The notes beneath the pieces are model-generated. The model had not been told where the DNA came from. It made no database searches and worked only from the letters and a program-made list of their open reading frames with translations. From the NCBI GenBank assembly GCA_016215305.1, contig JACRKI010000159.1:1-8546 (forward strand): 8,546 bases of DNA. The letters run 5' to 3'. The first letter of the stretch is position 1. Each line of letters starts with the position of its first letter. The stretch is from Candidatus Woesearchaeota archaeon. Lineage in GTDB: Archaea > Nanobdellota > Nanobdellia > Woesearchaeales > DSVV01. The translations under genes were made by a program, and so were the position numbers. Below, piece after piece: positions 1-6,535 of the stretch.

Positions 1-3000
1 TTCAAGTCCATCGATCTCAGTCAATAATTGATTGACAACGCGTTCAGTGACTTGATTGCCGCCGTCTGCGCCCCGGCGAGGAGCGAGTGCATCAACTTCA
101 TCAAAGAAAATAATTGTTGGACTTGTTTGCCGCGCGCGCTTGAATACTTTGCGAACAGCTTTTTCGCTTTCTCCAACCCATTTTGAGTTATGTAAAAGCA
201 TGGGAATATTACCCCCAACAAATGAATGATGCTCTGTCTCCACATCAAACATTATCTGTGGCTTTGCCTTTTTCTTCATTGCAACAGTTGTCCATAAAAA
301 GTCTCCTTTTGCAATCATTTGCAGTGTTTTATAATCTCTGTCAGCTTTTATTTTATCAGAAACATGTTTTTCAAAGAGCCGCATAAGCTGTTGCAGCCGC
401 AATAGTCCTATCTTTCTTCTTCCTGAGATTGCGTGTTCAAAAGAACCATCTGGTATTTCTTTATCATAGGTGAGCCCCGATAATTGCTTAATCTTTTTCA
501 AAAGAGGAGAAACAGGAGGTATTTCATATTGTCCATTGTAGCTTTTTCTGAGCTCATTGTTGTTGTGAAGAGAGAAAACATAATTTTTAAATTTCTGCAT
601 TTCACATTCTCCAGATATGGTAAGCATGAACATTTCATCTTTTCTCTCCCAGAATTTTGATTTAATGCCTAAAATAGTAGTGAGGTAAGCGATTCCCTCC
701 ACAAGAGCTGCAGATTTAGACCCATACTCTATTTTTGTTTGAGAAATGGAACCATCTCCTTTGTACGCGGCTCTCAAAAACGAAACAATAACTTCTTTTG
801 TTGATTTTGCAAGAATTGACGGACAGTGTATGGTATGTGATTTTTTCATGCCTAACTGCTGGTCAAGAATCTGTTCAAGATATTTGACAAGCGGCATGGA
901 ATAAATAACAACCCTATCTTTATAGATGCTAATTCTATCTTTATCAGCAAATTGTTCAAACAAGGAAGCGATTTCTTTTTGATTTTCCTTATTATAATTG
1001 CAAATAGTAACTGCTTCTTCTGAAACATTGCCTTCAGAAACAAACCACCCGAGAAATGATGCCAAATCTTTTGTGAGGTATTTTGGTAATCGTGTTGTAG
1101 TTTTTGTGGAGAATATTTTAACATAATATGCCTTATCGTCTTCTTTAATAACTCTCAAATGCTTATATGTAGGAAGTGGGATATGCACAATCCTATCGAG
1201 TGTTTCTAATTTGTGAGGATACGCAACATAATCTCCTTTTTTTATGTCAGAGATTTTGATCCATTGAAGAGAGCCATTTCTATAAACAAACAATGGTTGG
1301 TTTGCTGAACCAGTTACTTTTGCATGATTTTTCAATTCGATATGATATGCATCATGCACGAAAAGTTTGTGGATAGTCTTGATTTGTGTTTTTACTGTTT
1401 CCCCCTTCTCTCCGAGCGCAAAAGTAAACACCGGCTGTATCAGTTTTCTGACTTCATATTCTGCATTTTTCTCAACAAGCTCCGATATAGGTAAACTATT
1501 CTCATAGAATCTTTCAATAGCAGTTGCGCCACAATGGCTCGTTAATATTTTTGTATCTGCAGAGACACAAAGCAGCTCAGGACCTTTCACTAAAATAAAA
1601 TTTGCTTCGCTTTCATTCGCGACTGCTTTTGCGAGGAGTGTTTTTCCAGCGCCAGGAGGACCATACAATAAAATTCCTTTGGGAGGATTCACCCCAAGAT
1701 TGGTAAATGCGTGGGGAAATTTCAACGGCCATTCGACTGCTTCACGAAGTTCTTGTTTGACATTTTCCAAACCGCCGATGTCATTCCATTTAATGCTTGG
1801 AATTTCAACAAGCACTTCGCGCATTGCGCTTGGTCGCACAGTCTTCAATGCTTCAAGAAAATCCTCTTCGCTGATTTTTAATTTCTCCAAAAATTCTTTT
1901 GGAATTGGCTCGTCTTCTTTTAATTTTAATTCAGGAAGTAATCGTCGAAGAACCACCATTGCTGCTTCTTTCGAAAGTGACGCGAGATCTGCGCCGACAA
2001 AACCATGTGTAATATCTGCAATTCTCTTCAAATCAAAATTTTTAGTAAGCGGCATATTTCTTGAATGAATTTTTAAAATATTAAGTCGAGCTTCTTTTCC
2101 GGGAACACCAATTTCAATCTCACGATCAAATCGTCCAGGTCTGCGCAGTGCGCCATCGAGAACATCAGGAATGTTTGTTGCCGCGATGACAACAACCTTG
2201 CCGCGTGCTTTCATGCCGTCCATGATCGCAAGAAGTTGCGCGACAACGCGCTTCTCGACTTCGCCGTGGGTGTCTTCGCGTTTGCCTGCGATTGCGTCAA
2301 TTTCATCAATGAAAATAATTGCAGGAGCGTTTTTTTCTGCTTCTTCAAATTTCTTGCGAATGTTCTGCTCACTATTATGAGCAAATATTCCTCCGAAACC
2401 TGCAAGAAAGTTATGACATCCTGGAACAGAAACATCATACACATATGGATAATGCTGATCAAACTTTGTGACAGAAACTACTTTATCCCAATAAATATCT
2501 GAAGAAACTAATTGCGAAAGAGGCTCTGAAAGTTGGTATTGAAGAAGTACTTCTTTTCCAATGGCTTGTGTCTCTTTCCAAGCAGAGAAATGTGAATTAT
2601 TTTTGACAAATGCTGCGACACATCCTTGAAGAGGAAGCTGATCTCGACGAGCAAATTTTTTAGAAGCAATATATCTATAAATAAGTTCATTTGAAGAAGA
2701 ATTAAAAAATCCAATGTCCAGAAATTTTTCAAGATTTGTATATCCTGCAAAGCATATTCTTTTTTGCGGACGGTTTTTTCTTGAATAAATGTTAGCAACA
2801 ATGCCAAATGTAAGAAGCATATAACTAATATCATCAGCAAGAGCTGGACTTTCTGTATCTACTTCAATGATAGGCGCATGCGCTTTTGTATGAACAGAAC
2901 CATCCCCTGAAAAATATCCCCTCAAAAATGCGGCTTGAAGTGAAACATCTGTGGAAAATATCCAAGCAGGAACGTGTTTTTGTCGTGCGCCAGGAGAAAA

Positions 3001-4701
3001 GCCAAGCAAATGACACATTACTTTTCCAAGAATGGAACTGGAAATAAAAATGTCAGATCCATTTGTATTTGGTTTTCTATAACAAGCAACATGCCCGAAA
3101 AGTTTCTCACACAGTTCACCTATCATTTTTTCTCCCCTATTATGAATACTTAAACGAACACGATGATTAGTATAAGATCCTTCTGCCATCCAAAATCCAA
3201 AGAAAGAAAGAAGTTCTGGAGTCAGTTTGAGAAGAGTTGGGAAACTTCCTTGTTTTGTACATAATTGGATGAGAGTTGTATCCACTGAAATATTTGCTGC
3301 TTCCATGAGATGCAAAAAACGAGAAGCAGAAACAGTGATTGGCTTGGTTATAAGATCAGAAAGATATTTTTTATTAACACCAAGTAATTCTGCAGTTTTT
3401 AGAGAACCAACTTTTTGTTTTGCAAGAAGAATATATTTTTGAACATTTCTAATACGAATTCCGTAGTCTTGCTCTTTAAGTTTGTCTAAGAGATTGATTT
3501 CATGAATTGTCGCTGAAAAAGAAGGCAGTACTTTAGGAACCGCAATGTAAGACTTACCTGGAACTAAAGAAGAAGTAGGAATCGCTTCTACGCCCCTGTT
3601 TCCAACAGTAAAGAGAGAGTGATCATCTGTGACACGAATAGATCTTCCAGTTTTTGTCTTCACTTCTAAAATAGCTGACGCTGTTTTGTGTTTAATGTGA
3701 CCATCAACAGCACGAAAACAAATCTTTCCTTGTTCATTAAAGCAAGCAACCTTGACAGAAAGCTGTTCATCAACAATTTTTCCGATAGGAATTCTTTGAA
3801 TCTCGCCTTTGTATTCAACTAAGAGTTTTTCTTCTGGCACAAGAGACTGACCATAAAATTTGCTCATAATTTCAGGACCATTAATCAAAACAAAGTGAGA
3901 ATTTGTTTCGTTCGCGACTGCTTTCGCAAGCAATGTTTTTCCTGTGCCAGGAGGACCATGAAGGAGAACTCCTTTTGGCGGCTCGATGCCTAAGCGTTCA
4001 AAAATTTCCGGATGCTTTAATGGAAGTTCCACCATTTCACGAACTTTTTTGATTTCATCAGTGAGTCCGCCAATATCTTCATACGTGACATCAAGAACTT
4101 TTTCCTCTTCAGATTCCACAGCTTCTGGATTAAAGCGAACCTCTGTTAAATCTGAAACAATAACAGGTTGTTTGGGATCAGCATCAACAACAATGAATTT
4201 AATGTCGCTGAATCCAAATCCCTGCATCCCTTCATCAAGCATGGAAAAAATATCGTTGAAGAATGGGGATTGATTCATAGACGGTCTTCGACGAGGAGAG
4301 CCGCCAAGAGAAACAATGTCTCCTTTCAGTAATGGTCTGCCGAGTAAACCTTGTTTGAAAATAGTGGGAGACGCGCGAATCATGATTCCTCTTTGTGCAG
4401 GAGCAATCGTGACACGTTTTGCTTCTTTGACTAAACCTTTTTTGACAGAAACAAGTTCTCCAATTCCAGTTTTTGAATTGCGGCGCGTGATTCCGTCCAT
4501 GCGAATGATGTTGAGTCCGATGTCTCCGGGATATGCGCGATCGACAATAACGTAGCAGACTCGCTCTCCCTTAACCTCAAGAATGTCCCCGGGACGAATG
4601 CCGAGTTCGTGCATAAAGCTGGAATCAATACGGACAATTCCTTTGTTGACATCATCCTGAATTGCTTCTGCGACTTTGAGTTTGAGTTGTTTGCCTGTCA
4701 T
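1..4701 (-). CDS. cdc48: CDC48/VAT-type AAA+ ATPase, interrupted by two inteins (C-terminus cut by window edge)
   Basis: This is a hexameric double-ring AAA+ unfoldase of the CDC48/p97/VAT family, which extracts and unfolds proteins in the cytoplasm. The frame is open from the ATG at 4701 to the window edge, giving 1567 codons with no stop. Removing two inteins leaves 615 CDC48 residues, so roughly the last 120-190 are outside the window. In precursor numbering, residues 1 to about 200 are the N-domain (double-psi barrel type). D1 begins near YEDIGGL, with Walker A GPPGTGKT at 249-256, Walker B IIFIDE at 795-800, sensor-1 ATN at 841-843 and RPGRFDR at 854-860. D2 has Walker A GPPGAGKT at 1014-1021 and Walker B IIFFDE at 1530-1535. 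The pore-loop residues are KFYG in D1 and KWVG in D2. All visible catalytic motifs are intact. The start is supported by a TATA box about 65-75 bp upstream and a GTGAT ribosome binding site. The family assignment is very secure. Confidence 0.97.
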   Translation of the reverse strand, partial: MTGKQLKLKVAEAIQDDVNKGIVRIDSSFMHELGIRPGDILEVKGERVCYVIVDRAYPGDIGLNIIRMDGITRRNSKTGIGELVSVKKGLVKEAKRVTIAPAQRGIMIRASPTIFKQGLLGRPLLKGDIVSLGGSPRRRPSMNQSPFFNDIFSMLDEGMQGFGFSDIKFIVVDADPKQPVIVSDLTEVRFNPEAVESEEEKVLDVTYEDIGGLTDEIKKVREMVELPLKHPEIFERLGIEPPKGVLLHGPPGTGKTLLAKAVANETNSHFVLINGPEIMSKFYGQSLVPEEKLLVEYKGEIQRIPIGKIVDEQLSVKVACFNEQGKICFRAVDGHIKHKTASAILEVKTKTGRSIRVTDDHSLFTVGNRGVEAIPTSSLVPGKSYIAVPKVLPSFSATIHEINLLDKLKEQDYGIRIRNVQKYILLAKQKVGSLKTAELLGVNKKYLSDLITKPITVSASRFLHLMEAANISVDTTLIQLCTKQGSFPTLLKLTPELLSFFGFWMAEGSYTNHRVRLSIHNRGEKMIGELCEKLFGHVACYRKPNTNGSDIFISSSILGKVMCHLLGFSPGARQKHVPAWIFSTDVSLQAAFLRGYFSGDGSVHTKAHAPIIEVDTESPALADDISYMLLTFGIVANIYSRKNRPQKRICFAGYTNLEKFLDIGFFNSSSNELIYRYIASKKFARRDQLPLQGCVAAFVKNNSHFSAWKETQAIGKEVLLQYQLSEPLSQLVSSDIYWDKVVSVTKFDQHYPYVYDVSVPGCHNFLAGFGGIFAHNSEQNIRKKFEEAEKNAPAIIFIDEIDAIAGKREDTHGEVEKRVVAQLLAIMDGMKARGKVVVIAATNIPDVLDGALRRPGRFDREIEIGVPGKEARLNILKIHSRNMPLTKNFDLKRIADITHGFVGADLASLSKEAAMVVLRRLLPELKLKEDEPIPKEFLEKLKISEEDFLEALKTVRPSAMREVLVEIPSIKWNDIGGLENVKQELREAVEWPLKFPHAFTNLGVNPPKGILLYGPPGAGKTLLAKAVANESEANFILVKGPELLCVSADTKILTSHCGATAIERFYENSLPISELVEKNAEYEVRKLIQPVFTFALGEKGETVKTQIKTIHKLFVHDAYHIELKNHAKVTGSANQPLFVYRNGSLQWIKISDIKKGDYVAYPHKLETLDRIVHIPLPTYKHLRVIKEDDKAYYVKIFSTKTTTRLPKYLTKDLASFLGWFVSEGNVSEEAVTICNYNKENQKEIASLFEQFADKDRISIYKDRVVIYSMPLVKYLEQILDQQLGMKKSHTIHCPSILAKSTKEVIVSFLRAAYKGDGSISQTKIEYGSKSAALVEGIAYLTTILGIKSKFWERKDEMFMLTISGECEMQKFKNYVFSLHNNNELRKSYNGQYEIPPVSPLLKKIKQLSGLTYDKEIPDGSFEHAISGRRKIGLLRLQQLMRLFEKHVSDKIKADRDYKTLQMIAKGDFLWTTVAMKKKAKPQIMFDVETEHHSFVGGNIPMLLHNSKWVGESEKAVRKVFKRARQTSPTIIFFDEVDALAPRRGADGGNQVTERVVNQLLTEIDGLE
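187..1569 (-). mobile_element. D2 intein (461 aa) with LAGLIDADG homing endonuclease and atypical block B
   Basis: This is the second in-frame intein, inserted in CDC48 D2 between GPELL and SKWVGE. It occupies precursor residues 1045-1505. Block A starts with Cys1 (CVSADTKILT). The C-terminus has block F MFDVETEHHSFVGG and block G MLLHN, followed by Ser+1. The segment at the block B position reads KVTGSANQPLFV (1128-1139). Gln or Asn falls where the TxxH histidine is expected, so this catalytic His seems absent. The endonuclease motifs are FLGWFVSEGNVS (E1223) and FLRAAYKGDGSIS (D1316), both with acidic residues kept. The region before block E (KKSHTIHCPSIL) resembles block D. Because CDC48 is generally needed by archaea, the element presumably still splices; that is inference. 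Its site differs from the D1 insertion by about six residues in the aligned AAA fold. Confidence 0.94.
2374..3846 (-). mobile_element. D1 intein (491 aa) with LAGLIDADG homing endonuclease and HTH-like insert
   Basis: This is an in-frame protein-splicing element between CDC48 D1 residues YGQ and SEQN. It occupies precursor residues 286-776. Block A starts with Ser1 (SLVPEEKLLV). Block B is intact (GRSIRVTDDHSLFT, T358 and H361). Block F is YVYDVSVPGCHNF, and block G is FAHN, followed by Ser+1. All canonical class 1 splicing residues are therefore present, with Ser instead of Cys at position 1. The endonuclease shows two LAGLIDADG-type motifs: LLSFFGFWMAEG (acidic E507) and FLRGYFSGDGS (D600). 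Both acidic residues are kept, so DNA cleavage activity is plausible. Residues 433-449 (SLKTAELLGVNKKYLSD) look like a helix-turn-helix and lie between the splicing and endonuclease modules. The junctions are exact: deleting the element restores the expected CDC48 sequence. Base composition looks richer in A+T than the flanking extein. Confidence 0.95.
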
Positions 4702-4705
4702 AAAA

Positions 4706-4710
4706 ATCAC
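4706..4710 (-). promoter_or_regulatory. Ribosome binding site of cdc48 (GTGAT)
   Basis: The minus strand reads GTGAT followed by four T and the ATG at 4701. GTGAT is part of the archaeal Shine-Dalgarno GGTGAT that pairs with the 16S 3' end. It supports the chosen start. Confidence 0.55.
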
Positions 4711-4765
4711 ATCATTCTTTCTGTTTTTTGATCTTTTTTCTTTGTGTTGGTGAAGGGTGGTTTGA

Positions 4766-4776
4766 TTATATATTTT
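4766..4776 (-). promoter_or_regulatory. TATA box of cdc48
   Basis: The minus-strand sequence AAAATATATAA fits an archaeal TBP site. With the usual spacing of about 25 bp, transcription would start near 4745 and give a leader of about 45 nt. This suggests cdc48 has its own promoter and does not depend only on read-through. Confidence 0.6.
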
Positions 4777-4813
4777 GTTAAATCAAGTTCTAGTGGTCTT
4801 TCTAAATTATATC

Positions 4814-4843
4814 AAGAAAGGAGAGGAAAATAAAATGAAAAGA
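4814..4843 (-). terminator. Pyrimidine/T-rich terminator after the 135-aa gene
   Basis: Just past the stop at 4850, the minus strand runs through T-rich tracts (CTTTTCATTTTATTTTCC, then CTCTCCTTTCTT). Archaeal RNA polymerase commonly terminates on such U-tracts without a hairpin, and I see no strong stem. The tract lies between the 135-aa gene and the cdc48 TATA box. Confidence 0.5.
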
Positions 4844-4849
4844 TTTTAT

Positions 4850-5257
4850 TTATCGAACGTTGACGCGCGGCATTGGCACAGGCGGCGGCAATTGCACGTC
4901 TCTGCTCATGATGAGTGCTTGAATGTTGCATTTGTTGAGGACAGAACTCAAAACATCTTTCATCATGTCTGCGCTGAGTTTTTTGTTCTTTTGCCAGTTT
5001 GCGAATACTTCTTTGAGCTGTTCTGCGTCGCCGAGGTAAATCAAATTCCCGTGGAGTTCAATACTGCCGAAACCAGGATCATATTGTGTGGTAAAAAGGA
5101 AGCTGATTTTCAAAGAATCCTGTTTTTGCGAGCCGATAGGAAGGTTGTGTTCTTCCACGTTCACGATGGAAACATTGTTGTTGATGGTGATTTTTTCATT
5201 CCTGCCGTCTTTCTTTTCCGCAAGAAGTTTTGTGAATGTAAAGCTGACGATTGCCAT
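4850..5257 (-). CDS. Conserved-looking 135-aa hypothetical protein, possibly SecB-like
   Basis: The ATG at 5257 is well supported by a GGAGG ribosome binding site 8 nt upstream. No signal peptide or membrane segment is seen, so the protein is probably cytoplasmic. Residues 1-77 look like successive beta strands with alternating hydrophobics (SFTFTKLLAE, ITINNNVSIVNV, LKISFLFTTQYD, GSIELHGNLIYLGD). Residues 78-118 look like two helices (AEQLKEVFANWQKNKK and MMKDVLSSVLNKCNIQALIM). The end is proline-rich (LPPPVPMPRV, 123-132). A beta-sheet followed by helices and a proline-rich C-terminal element recalls SecB-fold chaperones, and the cdc48 gene next door would fit a role in protein handling. 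That assignment is recollection and inference, not a demonstrated match. The long opposite-strand frame over this gene is Cys/His-biased antisense. Confidence 0.82.
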   Translation of the reverse strand: MAIVSFTFTKLLAEKKDGRNEKITINNNVSIVNVEEHNLPIGSQKQDSLKISFLFTTQYDPGFGSIELHGNLIYLGDAEQLKEVFANWQKNKKLSADMMKDVLSSVLNKCNIQALIMSRDVQLPPPVPMPRVNVR

Positions 5258-5265
5258 TGTTGTTT

Positions 5266-5270
5266 CCTCC
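5266..5270 (-). promoter_or_regulatory. Strong Shine-Dalgarno (GGAGG) of the 135-aa gene
   Basis: The minus strand reads AGGAGGAAACAACAATG. GGAGG is placed 8 nt before the ATG at 5257, a near-ideal archaeal or bacterial site that fixes this start. Confidence 0.8.
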
Positions 5271-5320
5271 TATTATATCTACTTGTTATCTGTTTGAGTA
5301 GAAAGGAGAAATTTCTGTTG

Positions 5321-5332
5321 ATTTATAAAAAT
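5321..5332 (-). promoter_or_regulatory. Probable TATA box of the 135-aa gene
   Basis: The minus-strand sequence ATTTTTATAAAT lies about 65-75 bp upstream of the ATG. It predicts a start of transcription near 5300 and a leader of about 40 nt. The region is AT-rich, so the exact box is uncertain. Confidence 0.45.
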
Positions 5333-5376
5333 AGTGGTTAAATTGTTTATAAGAATGATTATAGTGATAAATGTAG

Positions 5377-6168
5377 TTACTTTAACAACAATTCCAAGAT
5401 TATTATGTTATCCTTTTCATATATATTTTTCTCAAAAAAATCAAAAAAGTTTTTTTGATCACTAATAGAGAGTTTTATCTTATTAACATTAGACTCACCT
5501 ATTCCATGTATGTGTATGAAGCCAATTCCATACCGTTTAGAGATTTCCAACCTTTTTTTTATTTGATGAACTATGTCTTCTGCGTTCATTTGCTCATGCA
5601 CAAAAACTGCAAGGAGAGATTTTTGAAGGATAATGTCGTATAACTCTTTGAATCTATCTTGAGATGAGTTATAAAGAGGCATAAAAAATTTTTCAAAATA
5701 GCCTGCCGTACAAAGGTTAGAAATATTATTATGTCTCTCTCCTCTATTTCTGATATCTCGTTTTAACTTACGAACATCTTCTCCTCTTCTAAATGCATTT
5801 CTTAAATACAGTGCAGCTTGTAAAGCTTCAAAATCACTAGGGGGAATAATTGGCTTAAAAAATGAAAGAATAACTTTATCGGGATTTTCTTTATTGTAAT
5901 CATAGAGATTTTCTAAAGTAGATAAAGTTTTATTTTCAAGAAGTAAGTTGTCATCAGCAATATAGTCCCTTATTACACTTTTTAGCTCGGATCTTTTTTC
6001 TGAAGGAACTTGATCTATGAATAAATCAAGTTGTTTTTTGGTTTCATCATATTTGAAAGAATCATTAATAAGATTATTAGATTTGTAAGTAAGATTTACT
6101 TTCACTAAAGGTGAATTTATGTTTATGTTGAAAATAGCTTTTAGTTTCTCAAACCAAGTAGTTGTCAT
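5377..6168 (-). CDS. Unrecognised 263-aa protein of an AT-rich two-gene cassette
   Basis: I do not recognise this protein family. The protein is soluble-looking, with no signal peptide or membrane span. The N-terminal 100 residues are charged and probably mixed alpha/beta. Residues 109-135 (PPSDFEALQAALYLRNAF and onward) look helical. A compact segment NNISNLCTAGYFE (147-159) has the look of a conserved motif. The C-terminal third contains YGIGFIHIHGIGES (203-216), with two closely spaced His (H209, H211), then a charged helix and a hydrophobic tail (IIILELLLK). The start lies one base after the stop of the 78-aa gene, with little Shine-Dalgarno, so translational coupling is likely. Codon use is strongly A/T-ended, unlike pyrH and the cdc48 exteins, which hints at separate ancestry. 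I cannot assign a function; a defence or stress role is only a guess. Confidence 0.8.
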   Translation of the reverse strand: MTTTWFEKLKAIFNININSPLVKVNLTYKSNNLINDSFKYDETKKQLDLFIDQVPSEKRSELKSVIRDYIADDNLLLENKTLSTLENLYDYNKENPDKVILSFFKPIIPPSDFEALQAALYLRNAFRRGEDVRKLKRDIRNRGERHNNISNLCTAGYFEKFFMPLYNSSQDRFKELYDIILQKSLLAVFVHEQMNAEDIVHQIKKRLEISKRYGIGFIHIHGIGESNVNKIKLSISDQKNFFDFFEKNIYEKDNIIILELLLK

Positions 6169-6169
6169 T

Positions 6170-6406
6170 TCAATTTTTTGAGAATCTCATTAGAGAAATT
6201 AGGTCGCTTTTGATAAAAACCTCTGAACCTTTCTTTGCGCCACCGAATTCTTCCGAAGAAATCTCTTCCCCATCAAATGTTAACACTTTTTGTTCAGGAT
6301 CTTTTTTCTCAACAATATATCCTTCATCATTTACTGATTTATCTAGAAAATCTAAGATATCATTCTTTGCAATTTCATCAAAGGTTATAATAATTTTGTT
6401 TATCAT
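6170..6406 (-). CDS. Small unrecognised protein (about 78 aa), first gene of the cassette
   Basis: From the ATG at 6406 the product is a soluble acidic/lysine-rich protein of 78 aa. It has an alternating beta start (MINKIIITFDE), a helix (NDILDFLDKSV) and a C-terminal segment FGGAKKGSEVFIKSDLISL that looks domain-like. The same frame stays open upstream, with an ATG at 6451 and a GTG at 6475. These would add a hydrophobic leader of 15-23 residues (VVLFLGRMIIFLTATLTPVVV). I prefer 6406 because GTGGT sits 5 nt before it and the protein begins naturally there. However, the predicted transcription start near 6484 leaves the longer forms possible. It is followed after one base by the 263-aa gene, so the two probably form one operon and may act together. 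No known family is recognised. Confidence 0.68.
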   Translation of the reverse strand: MINKIIITFDEIAKNDILDFLDKSVNDEGYIVEKKDPEQKVLTFDGEEISSEEFGGAKKGSEVFIKSDLISLMRFSKN

Positions 6407-6503
6407 TTTTACCACAACAGGGGTTAGAGTAGCAGTTAAAAAGATTATCATTCTGCCAAGAAATAATACTACCACCTCTTTTTTAAGTAAATTGTAGAAA
6501 AGC

Positions 6504-6514
6504 TAATATATAAA
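6504..6514 (-). promoter_or_regulatory. Strong TATA box of the two-gene cassette
   Basis: The minus strand reads TTTATATATTA, preceded by ACCAAAG, which suits a purine-rich BRE. The expected transcription start is near 6484. The box sits just after the pyrH stop, so the 78-aa and 263-aa genes are probably transcribed independently of pyrH. Confidence 0.65.
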
Positions 6515-6526
6515 CTTTGGTTTTTT

Positions 6527-6535
6527 GAAACAAAA
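6527..6535 (-). terminator. Possible short U-tract terminator after pyrH
   Basis: The minus strand directly after the pyrH TAG reads TTTTGTTTC. This short T-rich tract could end the upstream transcript before the next TATA box. It is weak evidence on its own. Confidence 0.3.

Noticed and set aside
1679..2068. Plus-strand frame of 129 codons
   Set aside because: It is antisense to the conserved CDC48 extein between D1 and D2, is Ser-rich and low in complexity, and matches no domain.
2211..2840. Shorter minus-strand frames inside the CDC48 gene (2211-2462 and 2508-2840)
   Set aside because: They are out-of-frame shadows. The correct frame is open throughout and encodes recognisable CDC48 and intein blocks.
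187..3846. The two insertions as introns or separate genes (group I/II introns, transposons)
   Set aside because: Both stay in frame, have intein blocks A, F and G with HN|S junctions, and leave an exact CDC48 sequence when removed. No terminal repeats or intron structure is seen.
4775..5341. Long plus-strand frame (188 codons) with many Cys and His
   Set aside because: It is exactly antisense to the 135-aa gene, which has a strong ribosome binding site, a TATA box and sensible protein composition. The Cys/His/Phe bias is typical of an antisense frame.
5258..5376. Small RNA gene or riboswitch in the gap between the 135-aa and 263-aa genes
   Set aside because: The gap is short and AT-rich, with a TATA box and a ribosome binding site that explain it. 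No stable stem or known RNA motif was seen.
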